Below are positions 12,901 through 24,900 of a stretch of DNA of 64,000 nucleotides, in pieces (within the stretch, counting starts at the first letter, position 1; each line of letters opens with the position of its first letter). This stretch comes from Pisaster brevispinus. Lineage: Eukaryota; Echinodermata; Asteroidea; Forcipulatida; Asteriidae. Under the pieces are notes generated by a model. It was not told where the DNA came from, did not search any database, and was given only the letters and a program-made list of their open reading frames with translations. The DNA is taken from assembly GCA_023634235.1 (NCBI GenBank), contig JAMKCF010000007.1, positions 6,705,630 to 6,769,629 of the forward strand. The letters run 5' to 3'. The translations under genes and the position numbers were made by a program.

Positions 12901-15900
12901 CGAGTCACAGAAAATACTGTGGCAGTTTTTTTGCTATGACCCTACCCTTAACTACTTGTGTCAGATTACTGGGCCCAATTTCATAGAACGGCCGATTCTG
13001 TGCTTACTGTGCGATTTCCATTTCATAAGCGCTGCTAACCGTAAGCACACGAAAAGGCATGCTAATCGTCTGGTGCTTACTGTATGAAAATGAATGATGT
13101 AACACATGGTGAATGCGCAAGATGGCTGCCTAATTTTCTTGCTAACCTGTGAAATACATTTACGCTCATTTAAGCACATTTTTCTGCTATAGTAAGCACG
13201 AAAATTTGCTTACCATTAAGCTGCTCTATGAAATTGGGCCCAGCAGCCGATTTCACAAAACGCTAGGATTAATCCTATCTCGAGTTAGGATGAGTAACTA
13301 GTCCTAACTTAGGATGAATCTTAAGGTTTACATGTAACAGTGCAAGGCTGGGACTCGTCCTAAGTCCTAAGATTAATCCTAAGTTAGGAAGAGTTTGGTG
13401 AAATCGACGGCTGGTCATCTCAATAAAGCATGCAGTGAATAAACTACAGAGGGTGGTTGTGAAACTTACAACCCCACTTGACTAAGAGAGGAGTTAGTAA
13501 AAAGTAGTTGCAGAGGTCGAAGAGTTTGACCTACCTTGGTTGTAGGAGTGCTGTCTGGTGTCGTGGTTGAGGTAGACGTGGTGCTCAGTACTCTCACGGA
13601 TACGGAAGCATTGGAGTGGAAACACAGGCTTGACCAGCTTAGCCGTGCCGCATAAGTACTGATTGATAGTACTCTCAAATTGCATTGTGACCCTGGAATA
13701 CAAACGGCGGTAAGGTTATTACCCTGGAATGAGAATAGCAGTGAATTCTCACCTTGGGGAAAAAGAACAGCAAGTACATTTTACTCGAAAAATAACAACA
13801 AAACCATTACTCTGTATATTAAACAGAGCGGTAATGCCACAGAAATAAGAAAATCAGTGAAGCATAACACTAGATAAAGAACTGGAATGACACTGGACAA
13901 ACAACAGCAGTAAAACATTCCTCCGGATAAAGAACAGCAGTAAAACATTACTCTGGATAAAGAACTGCAGTAAAACAAATCATTGGATAAAAGAACGGCA
14001 GTAAAACATTCGGCTACTCTGGATAAAGAACTGCAATAAAACATTTTTTCTGGATAAAGAATGGCAGTAAAACAATACTCTGGATAAAGAATGGCAGTAA
14101 AACATTACTCTGGATAAAGAATGGCAATAAAACATTACTCTGGATAAAGAATGGCAGTAAAACATTACTCTGGATAAAGAATGGCAATAAAACATTACTC
14201 TGGATAAAGAATGGCAGTAAAACATTACTCTGGATAAAGAATGGCAGTTAAACATTACTCTGGATAATGTAATATTATGTATTACTCTGTTCTTAATATC
14301 GCCATGGTGATTTCTACTGTGACATCACACTCTGCTTAGCCATTAAGATTGACACACAATTAAGATCAATCTTAACCCCACGTCTGTTCAAGACACCTGT
14401 GTCCCTCACCAAGACCATCATAATAAACCATTAATTGCTTTTTCTCTCGAATGGGACGTACAGCATTAGGTTTGTGTTACATGCGTGTTAAAAGAAATCA
14501 CACACCAATTACAGCTAAAAGAGACGGGGGCCAACCCAGTGTTCCTGGCATTTGTGGGCAGCAGATTGCACTACAGCACCTTGTAACCATTACAAGGTGC
14601 TGTAGCCCTTACAAGGCGCGAGATAAACAAGTCCAATCATTCACTATTTACTTGTAAAATATCAAGCATTTTAAACCCTCCTATCATTTGGTACCACAGA
14701 CTGCCACAAAGCACCATACACTTTACATTCCAGGCTAGCACTGGTTGCATGGGTTGGGTATAACTGGTTTTATAAGGAAACAAACAACAGGCTGCCACAA
14801 AGTACCATACCTTCTAGGCTAGCATTAGGTGCATGGGTTTCTTCCATTTGTACAATTGGCATTATGTGGAAACCCACCACAGACTGCCACAAAGTACCAT
14901 ACCTTCCAGGCTAGCATTGGGTGCATGGGTTTCTTCTGTTTGTACAATTGGCATAATGTGGAAACCCACCAAAGGCTGTCACAAAGTACCATACCTTCTA
15001 GGCTAGCATTGGGTGCATGGGTTTCTTCTGTCATGTCCGTGTGTGCAGCTGGCATTACCAGGAAACCCCATGACTTGTGCACTGTGGACTTCGTCTCCAC
15101 AGTCTCTTGTGGTATTTTGAGGCACAGGCCAGTTGCACAGGAGAGTGCACTGATAGTAATGGGGCACAGACACCCGCAGATAATCCACTATATACAAATT
15201 ATGTAGTACTATATTTTGTTTGTTTTTTCCCTTTACACCAATAAGCACTGTATACTCAGTATTTTCCTGAATTCGGTGAAAAAAACTCAAACCAAAACAC
15301 AATTTTATTCCTTTATCCCGAATGCAAAACTGGCATCTACAATAAATCATTGTGGTACCCCCACTGCTAAAACTTAGGATTTGAACTGACTTTAGCCACA
15401 GGACTAGCTCAGTGGTCTAGTGGTAAGATATCTGCTCTAGCAATGCAAAGGTCGTTGGTTCGAATGCCACCTGAGTGATTTGCCTGCCGAATTTTTAAAA
15501 ATAAGAACTCAGCAAAATACTGAGCATACAGTGTATAATTCATGTCAGTGTGCGAATTCATTCTCTTTATTCCCAATGCAAAATTGACATCGGATTATTA
15601 TAACTCAGATCCTAACCTTGGGGACAAAGGTCAGACTAACCTGTTGATATGATTGTCGAGTACATCATAGACATTGGGATGCTTGTAGATGATAGCGTAC
15701 CCTTTTACTGTATCCGCACCGGGAGTCAAGATGGCCCAGTTAGCTCCAAACATTAAGAGTAGATTCACGATATCCGCATGACCCCTCTTCCCAGCCTGAA
15801 CCAAACAGAACAATGCATTCATTATCGTCAATCTTGTGTGGTGCATCAATGTCATATAAACACAGAGAGTGAATTCATAAACACAAAGAAGGGGGAAAAA

Positions 15901-18900
15901 ATGCTCCAAGGATCACCATGGGAGTCCATTTTAACTATAGCACTAAGTGAAATGGTTAACATGTATGTTATATAACTGTACAACCCATACATAGATTCTG
16001 TCATGATGTCTAGGTACCAAAAAGTTACCACTAGTTTCCACAGGTATAGTACATTGGTTGCTATGGGTGTAGTTGATGCTACGGGTTTAGTAAACTCATT
16101 TCTTTGGGTAAAGTACACTGGTTGCTAAGTGTCTAGTGTATTGGTTGCTACGGATTTAGTACATTGGTTGCAGTCCTTCTGATTTGAAAATTCCAGGTGT
16201 GTGAAAAAAGCACACCTGGATTCTTCTAGGCGTGTGATTTTTGTGGTACTGGCTGGTCAATTTAAAGTCGGTTTTCTTAAAACTAAACAGCGGGTAGTGA
16301 TGTACTTAAAACGACATGGCAAGGGATCTTGTGAAGGTACAATTGGTTGTACACTGGACACTTTATCAACAAAATCTCCCATACACTTATTTATCTAAAC
16401 ACTCAAAAGTGCATACAATTGTCGAAGCTAAAAAAATAAAAAATAAAAAATTAAAAAAAATAAAAAATGGAAGTGAAATTCACAAACTTGCGTTTTTGAA
16501 CGATCTTATCCCCTAATTTCTGCCCTTAATAATACCGTGGGGTCTATTTTACCTACAAAATAATACTTTTTTCATCAACAATCATTTTTAATGGATTCGT
16601 AAATAAAGGATCGCTTATTTAAAGCTTCTTTTGCAATACATTTTCCATTGAACGATCGGTCGAACGATCGGCCCACATTAGGGAAAATTGTGCGGCGAGG
16701 TTAACATTTTGTATAATATATCACCGGAAGGAGGTCGCGATTAGACTCCACCGCACGTCTTCTAACCCCTGGAAAATCGAGTTGTGTGTTTCCCTACTCG
16801 CCTACGTATTGTGGTATGGAACATGGAGGAGAGAGCCAGACCAACAATGTGCATGCGTGTTTTAACGTTCGTTTACTGAAATGAACGATCGCGGCTAGTA
16901 AATATCAAGACTAGGGACTTTATTGCCAGAATTTTGAAGGATTTTGAAAATAATAAACAATTAATTTTACAACGTTATTTTAATTTACAAACTATGAAGT
17001 ATGATGACGCTGTAAATGTTTGCCAAGGCGTGCGTTATGGAGGGATCAGGCGTGTGATTTTTCGCACGCCTGAGGAAGCTTTTAGGCGTGCGATGGCGTG
17101 CGGGTGCGATCGCACGCCTCAAATCAGGACTGTGGTTTCTATGAGTATAGTACATTGGTTGCTATGGGTGTAGTACATTGGTTGCTACGGATATAGTACA
17201 TTGGTTGCCATAGGTATAGTACACTGGTCAGACGGGTAAAGTACATTGGTTGCTATGGGTGTAGTACATCGGTTGCTATGGGTATAGTACATTGGTTGCC
17301 ACAGGTATAGTACACTGGTCGGACGGGTATAGTACATTGGTTGCTACGGGTATAGTACATTGGTTGCCACATGTTTAGTACACTGGTCGGCTGGTACAGT
17401 ACATTGGTTGCTACGGGTGTAGTACACTGGTCGGAGGGGTATAGTACATTGGTTCCTGTGGGTATAGTACATATACATTGGTTCCTGTGGGTATAGTTCA
17501 TCACACTCGTGATGCTTTCTGGTAAAAGTAAGACATATCATGTGATGTACTCTACACCAATCATAAGGCAGCATCTATGTATTGGGGTGTTATAACATCA
17601 AGTATACCAGCAACAACAACAGCCCCAAAATCAGGGATGTGATAGGCTGTTGAAAAAAAACCCTGAACTGTGAGCGCAAAGTGCGAAAGCTTCGAGCACG
17701 AAGCCTACGTATATACATTTATCTTTGGTGTTAAAAGCTCTACCCTGCAATCTGGGGCGTTCTATGTGGTTTTTATCTTCATGTTTTTATGAATTATATC
17801 TTAATTAAAAAAAAAACCAATAATAATATTTTTTTATATAAAAAATAATAATTTGTATGGGTAAAACAAAACGGATTTCCCAAGAAATAAACCCCCCGGA
17901 GAAATCACATCCCTGAAAAATATGAGAGTTCCGTACATAGATCAGCGCCCATTGCACTGTAAATGTATACATATATTCGCAAAACAAGCATTTTTAGATG
18001 CTGAATTCGAAGAAAATATTCATGTCAATAGACAGTGCAAGTCTCACGTGTATTTGAACATTTTTGGGACCACTTTGAACCCACGCTCTAAAGGCAAAGT
18101 ATACCTTTGGTTTTTGGAACCGTTTGATTGTTTTAATCCTATACAAATGTTGGTATATACAGTACAATAAAACTAACCTGTGAAAATTTCACTTCAAAAG
18201 GTGGTCGCGTTTTTTGAGATATCACCGAAAAACCGGAGCAAATATTTCCACGCAGGAAGAATACTCCCTATAGGAATACACGATCTGAAAAGCGTTACGG
18301 CCGTAACGCTTCTCAGATTCAAATTTGTTGGGATAAAAAGTGATATATTTCTCTATAATGGCAGTACTTCGAAGTGAAAAGTTTCTCAAAATAATATACT
18401 ACCCAAAGCTGCTGTACTTCTTACCAAGTAAGTTTTTATTGCCATTAATTTTCCCTTTAATGCATGAAGAAAACAGACTCGGCAAACAAACTTGAATGGG
18501 TCCCAAAGTTTTAATGCGCGAAACTTGCACTGTCTATACCAACACACAAACCAAAAAACATTAACTGGATTTTTCCAGTAAGTAATAACTAACCAAGACC
18601 TGACCGTACACAAAACACAAACAAGAAAATTTAAAGGAGATTTCACTGGTACCATCATCATAGCTGTCTCCCCTGTGTTATTTTGCTGCAGATTGACATG
18701 GGCACCAGCTTCAAGTAAAATAGCAACCATGTTATAAGCTCCCTGTAGAGATACAGAAAATGATATAAAAACAATTTAAATGTATGTTTCTAAGCTGTGA
18801 CCACACAATTACAAATATGCATCCCTGCTGAGAATTCTTGCATTTGTTGCTTTTGTCCTCTACATTGTAGGTACACAGTAGTAAGAAGAATAATAATAAC

Positions 18901-21900
18901 TAGTTATTAGAAAGCGCAATTTTCCATAATGTGTCAATGCGCTTTATATTAGTGCCCTGGGCCCAATTTCATAGCGCTGCTTAACGGTAAGCAAATTTTC
19001 GTGCTTTCAATAGCAGAAAGATTTGCCTTGGCATAAGCGTATTTCACAGGTTAGCAAGAAAATTAGGCAGCCATCTTGTGCGTTCACCATGGATTTGCAT
19101 TTTTAGGTCAATCATTTTCATACAGTAAGCACCGGAAGGTTAGCGTGTCTTTTCGTGTGCTTACGGTTAGCAGCGCTATTAAATGGAAATTGCACAATAA
19201 GCACAAAATCAGCCATTAAGCAGCTCTATGAAATTGGGTCTTGGTCATTGGGCCAATTTCATTCCTGTGATCGTTCTCAGCTCTCTGGGGAGTGTACAGC
19301 CCTGGGCTGCAGAGATGCTCTGAAGGCTTTTACAAGAACAATATCAGCCTCCAGCATCGCAGGTACCCAATTGGAAGCAATTATAGTTCAGCATCTTGCT
19401 CAAGGACACGAGTGTCATGACCGGGATTCAAACCCACACCCCTATGACTTCACCACCAGGGCCCATTTTCATAGAGCTACTAAAGCACAAAAAGTAGCTA
19501 AGCACGGCAACATTATGCTTACCAGATTAAGGTTACCAGCCAAAATACCATGTAACAAACGCCATTTTTCACTAGTAACCTGCATATTTTTGTTAAGCCG
19601 AAAACTTGTTTTTCCTGTGCAAGCAGCTCTATGAAATTGGGCATCAGTCCGGTGCACCAGACCCCTCGGCCATGACACGGTTAAGATTTTTTGTGAAATA
19701 TGTACAAAAAAATATTGATTGAAAGGAAGATTTCAGTTTCAGGATGATATCTTACCAACTCCGTGGCATACATGAGCGGAGTCAAACCAGACTTCTCCGG
19801 TATGTTCACCAGAGCTCCGTTTGCAATGAGTAGCTTGGCGATCTCGTCGTGGCGGTTTATGCAGGCCAGCATGAGCAGCGTGGTCCCACAGACCGGGTCC
19901 GGTTGCTCCAGGTCATGCATGCCATTCAACCAGAGAGCTTCACGGACGCGCTGGGTCTGGCCCTCCTTCACAGCTTGCTTCAAGGACTCTGTAGATCAAA
20001 TCCAACATTCAACAGATTATCTTCAATAATAATAATAATAATAATAATAATTGGCTTCTTATTTAGTGCTCAAATCCGTCACTAAGTGACTGACAATAAA
20101 CTTGAATTCGTTGAACTAGACCAGAGCTGCCAACATTTGCATCTTGCAATCAGGGAGAAATTGTACAACAATCAGGGAGGTAATTAGAATAATATTCAAT
20201 ATAGCGGGGAAAACTATTCCAGAATCAGGGAAATTTTCAAATTTTTTCATCAGACCGTGGAAAGATTGGTTAATTTTCAGGGTACTTTCTGCAGAATCGG
20301 AGAGAGTTGGTGGCTCTGCTAGACCCGCTCGGCCACGACACTCCTGTGTCGACGGTGCAGAAGAAACACATCTTATGGGTTTGTGATATGGGTCAAGAAA
20401 TGGACAGGCATTTGGTAAATACTGACCGTTGGAGAATATGACCGGGGACAGACCTTCCGGTTTGACCATCCAAGGCTCCTCAATAGATGTGTCCTCATCG
20501 AAATCAAACTCGATCCCACCTTCAATCAAAAGAGAGACACATAATGAACTTTCTAATCGTACATTTAACATGTCTAACCCTTACCCTGCCAAATGCAACA
20601 AAATGTGTGGCTTGGTTGTTCTATTTTCTTGCATTTGGCAGTCGATGTAAATCACATACTTACATGACTAATAATAGCAATAATAATATGTAGTTTTTAA
20701 CTCTTTCACTTCAGTGCCAACGTCGTACATTTAACGATCTATTTTATGTATTCCGAAAGCGCCATTATCATACTGTACATGTACAATCTGTCTTATGTAC
20801 TCAGTAAGTGTCGTCAATCGTACATGTCTGGCCCATGATATACATGTTATCACGAAAGGGCATTATCACTCAAGAAATACTGTTGACTTTGGGATGTACC
20901 AAAGCAACACAAATCAGCAAGATACATTTTGTTTAGTGAGAAAGACTCTTAAAAAAAATTATATACAGAATTTAGAGAAACCTCAGAAAACCTGGACATT
21001 TTAGGTTAGAGTTATTACACCCAAGGGCGTCTGATATAGCTCGTTGGTTTTTGTTTCCTTTTTTTCTGCAAGGTTTGAGGAGCTTTGTCTAAAATATAAA
21101 AACCTATTAACTTTCTGCTAGCTGTGTAAGCTAAAGAATGCTACGTACATGTACATGTAGTAACGTGATTTATGCATGCCTGCAAGCAAAAAAACACCCT
21201 TGCTAACCTGTGAAGTACACTGAAGTTTAGCATGGATTTTGAATGCTTATGTAAGCGGTTTTTGTGTTTGCTTACAGCGAGCAGAGCCGTGAAAATGGGC
21301 CCAGTTTACATGTACTTCAGAATCATTTAGGTGCATTTAGCAGGGTTTCCATTTCAACTTTATTGCACTTTGATGCATTAAACAGGGTGTCTCAAATAAA
21401 TATATACATGTATGATGGCAGTTGAAACTTCACAAATTGTCAAGTGGCTTTCAAAATATTGTTCATGTACATACATATGGTCCCGTAGTGTAAACAAATA
21501 TATGATGGCAGTTGAAACTTCACAAATTGTCAAGCGACTTTAACAATATTGTTTGATTCCCTAAAGATCAACTTGAACGAAATTAACATTATTGTTCTTT
21601 TGTTATAGAAAGGAAAACAAGTGCGTAATGATCACATACAATTGAGTAAAACTCAATAAAAATTGTTTCATAATATTTATATTAAAAAAAACCCATTTTA
21701 ATCAATGTCACGATGGGCAAAAATGCAATCGATCTAAACAAGACAATGGAAAAATTCACAGCAGCGGAAATAAACAACTTTCATCCAGTCCGTGTTATGA
21801 TGAATTTGAAGGCACAACACGGACTAAACAAGAAAAGATAATCAAAATAGTTTGAGTGATTTCATTCAAGTTGATCTTTAAGCATCAACAAGTAGGAACG

Positions 21901-24900
21901 AGATCAAAAGCGCTCATTCCAAATAAAATTGAACAAAAATTGAACAACAATAATTTGCATAAAATCATTGAATTTATGTGCATTTATTAGTAACAAAATA
22001 ACACCTGATGTTAGTTAATCCAACAAAATGTACCACTTTCCAACTGCATCCATAAAGAACAGTTGACTGGTAGTAAATCAAAGCATCTAGTACAAATTGT
22101 GAAATGTGAAATGGTTAACACAGACCAATCTATTGAGCCAAGTCACCTGCAAATCATCACAGTAATCTTGGTTTTCCATTTTTGGAGCTTGTCCCTGTGT
22201 TTTTTACAGTATAGTGCACTTTTAGGTGATGCAGCATTTACACGCTTACCGTGATTTTTTTTATGTGCAATTTTGACTCCCAAAATGGCAAATTTGGCAG
22301 ACAATCTGATCTGATCATCTGCATGAATATACTCCTGTTAGTCCTTTCGTTCTGCTGGCCAATCCTTACTGACGCAAACTACTGTTTCTACAAAATTCTA
22401 CGGTCAAAAGAGCCTTCGACTTCAATTGCACCTTCATTATGGAATGACTTACCAGTTCATATTGGCCAAGCTGCTGTTCTGATTTTCAAGGGACTTTTAT
22501 TAAAGACTCACTTGTTTGAATCTACTTTTTTGTAACAAATCGCTTCATATGTTTCATTGTTTTATGTTTTGTCATGTTTGTGTTGCGCATAGAGGCCCCT
22601 GCACTATGCCCTATATAAATGTCTTGTATTATTATTATCATCATTATTACCAGACTTGTGTGATGTTGGTGCAAGGGGTTAATAATGCCTTTCAACCAGT
22701 CTTGATCCCCAGACCTTGGAACTCATATTTAAAAAAAAACTCTTTTTGTAATTTATTTGTTTAATAGAATAGACTTAAAAGTGCAGATGGCACTGAGTAT
22801 TGGATCCATTTCAATTTAAATTGTTTGTTCAAATTCAGAACTCCTTTGAGTATCAATGTGAAAGTGTATGATGTTGCATTTGGGTGCAAGCAAGCAAACA
22901 AAAGCCCGGTCCATACACATAAATTGGGTGCGAAATTTCATTTGAAGCCAATTTAAGTGGGGCAGACATTCGATACGCGCCATTTTCTCCGATTGTTGAC
23001 TCAAGGAAATTTGCTTTCGCACTAAACAAGGGGTGTTTTGGCAAACCTCGGCTTGAGCTTCGGATTCGACGTTGGGCTTTGTCGTCAATTTTGGAGCAGT
23101 GTACATTCTGCACGGTGTTTCCCAACATCAAACGAAGCCCGGAGCTGAAGCCTAAGCCAAGGTTCGGAAAAATCTCTCAATATACAAACTTGGCTTTTAT
23201 GTCAGACCTTGTCAGGCATTTCTAAAGCGCGGTCATGATTGGTCAATGACATCACAAGGGGAAGCTGCTTAAAGAGATCATACCACTTTCCAATCATCCA
23301 ATCACCCAGACAAGAACGAGCAAGGCAAAGAAGTTCAAGCAACAATTAGAAGCGAAGCTATCATTGGAGGGGATTGATGATATACCTTGCATTGAGGAGG
23401 AGGTTGTGGTGGAAGACATTGAGGAGAGCAAATCCTGGAGCTCAAAATGTAGAGGTTGTGGCTCATTCAGAAGAGCTGCACTGCCACCTGGGGCAATGAC
23501 TAGAGGGACAGCAAATCAGGGAAAACGGCAACAATTACAATAAAATCATGCAAAGCAGTAGACCAACCGATATGCGCAAGTTTTGTACGCCGTGCTGCCA
23601 TGGTGCTGGAATTGCAATGTTTTGTACACGAAGACATAAACAAAATTGCTGACTTCTAAACTTTTGATGCGAATAAGGCGTCTTGCTCACCGATTCACAG
23701 AATTTCCCTGACCATGCTGACAGGCCAGCATGACATAATGATGTAACACTGACCATGAATACTTGAAACTAAAAAAACTTACACTGAATCCTAAAAAAAC
23801 AAACAGTGCAGACGATGGCTGAGTTTAAATGTGACAGTCATGGTTGGGTTTGCACGTACGTTACATTATTACAAGATGTTTTTGGTCACAATTTCAATAG
23901 GCCTATGTACATGTACCTCCTGTTTAGTTGCCATTATTTAATAAGTATGTTCTACATCATTATGACATGCTAATCTGTCAGGGAAACTTTGTATATGATT
24001 GAGGAAGACACATAGTTTGTTTAAAAAGTAAAATAGACAAGGATTTGTCCATGTATTTGCATAAAAAAACCTTGCGCTGCCAACACGCCAGCAATGGCGG
24101 CGCGGCTTGCAGAAGTTGCGCATACGGATTGGTCAATAAATTGTGACACAGGATTAATACAAAAACACAGCATGCAGAACATGTGAGCAACGCAGTGCAT
24201 TGTGCCCAGTGTAGAACCAGGAAGAACACCATAGGTGCATCATCATCTTTGAGTCCACTTTTGGGCGACTCGTGCATTCGTGCGTTGCTTGTCGATGCAA
24301 AAACATTGTATCTCTTTTTAAAAATTTTAATAACGATGTTTAGTTTGCACTTGAGAGGCTCCAAGCAAAACAGTTTTTATCTCTGCCTTGGTCCCATCAT
24401 TTTCAAAAAACGCATTGCAACTCTTTCATCGCCTTACTATTTTGCATGCTACAATACAAGCAAGGACCAACAAACACTAGCGGGGCGCTTTCACAACACA
24501 AGATAGAATGAAAGCATGCATCCGCTTTGGGCAAAACTTTATTGCGCAATACGTGACAACATACATGCACAAGAAATGCTTGTAGAACGACTTGAGAACT
24601 AAAGAATCCTTATCTGTGCATGCTCTACACAAAAATAACTCCCAGAGATTTTGTCACTGGTGAGCACGCTAAAGCCGTGTACGGCATGGGGCATCACTGG
24701 TTCACCCCATTAGCAGCAGCATGGTTGACCGGCGACGCACAGTACCTTTGGAAAGTTTCATCTTTCGCTTGTTTTAATACTTAAAAAAAAAATCATCTAC
24801 TACAATGTGTAGGTTTTATTTTAATAAAATTAAAACATGTAGAATTACCCATGGCGATCGAGTGTAAGATTTTGCACAGTGATCAACACAATGATCTCAA

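Larger units (their letters stand above)
12312..13534. other. MPHOSPH8 intron 10 contents
   Basis: It is almost filled by a piggyBac-like MITE (12437-12729), a SINE-A head (12830-12910) and two abutting MITEs (12969-13243 and 13244-13415). No coding sequence is seen. Confidence 0.6.
15796..18652. other. MPHOSPH8 intron 8 contents
   Basis: It holds a 23-bp minisatellite split by a 962-bp insertion (16171-17132), AT-rich DNA around 17800, and a hairpin-bearing repeat at 18030-18380 related to 61620-61930. No exon is seen. Confidence 0.6.
18890..19680 (-). mobile_element. SINE family A (long form) carrying two nested MITEs
   Basis: The outer sequence matches the intact copy at 63371-63715: an AATAATAATAACTAGTT end, CTGGGGAGTGTACAGCC, AAGGACACGAGTGTCATGAC, and CTCGGCCATGACAC at the far end. 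Two family 1 MITEs interrupt it (18957-19241 and 19457-19646). Removing them restores the SINE order. Confidence 0.75.

Noticed and set aside
13980..14255. Minus-strand repeated peptide frame ([10 protein letters not shown] units)
   Set aside because: A 30-bp unit is divisible by three, so any stop-free unit gives an endless frame. It lies in an intron and is not joined to exon 10 in phase.
14040..14275. Regularly spaced 30-bp repeats resembling a CRISPR array
   Set aside because: The units are directly adjacent without unique spacers, and the genome is clearly eukaryotic.
14829..15206. Plus and minus open frames of 90-125 codons
   Set aside because: They arise from the ~100-bp tandem repeat, whose units keep frames open. 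There is no start context or family.
22816..23131. Two overlapping minus-strand frames of 92-96 residues
   Set aside because: No family, no splice phase match to MPHOSPH8, and they overlap a repeat end with AAGCCCGGAGCTGAAGCC.
23248..23541. Plus-strand open frame of about 95 codons ([17 protein letters not shown] and onward)
   Set aside because: It has no convincing start codon, no family that I recognise, and no splice context as a plus-strand exon. The minus-strand exon candidate explains part of it better.
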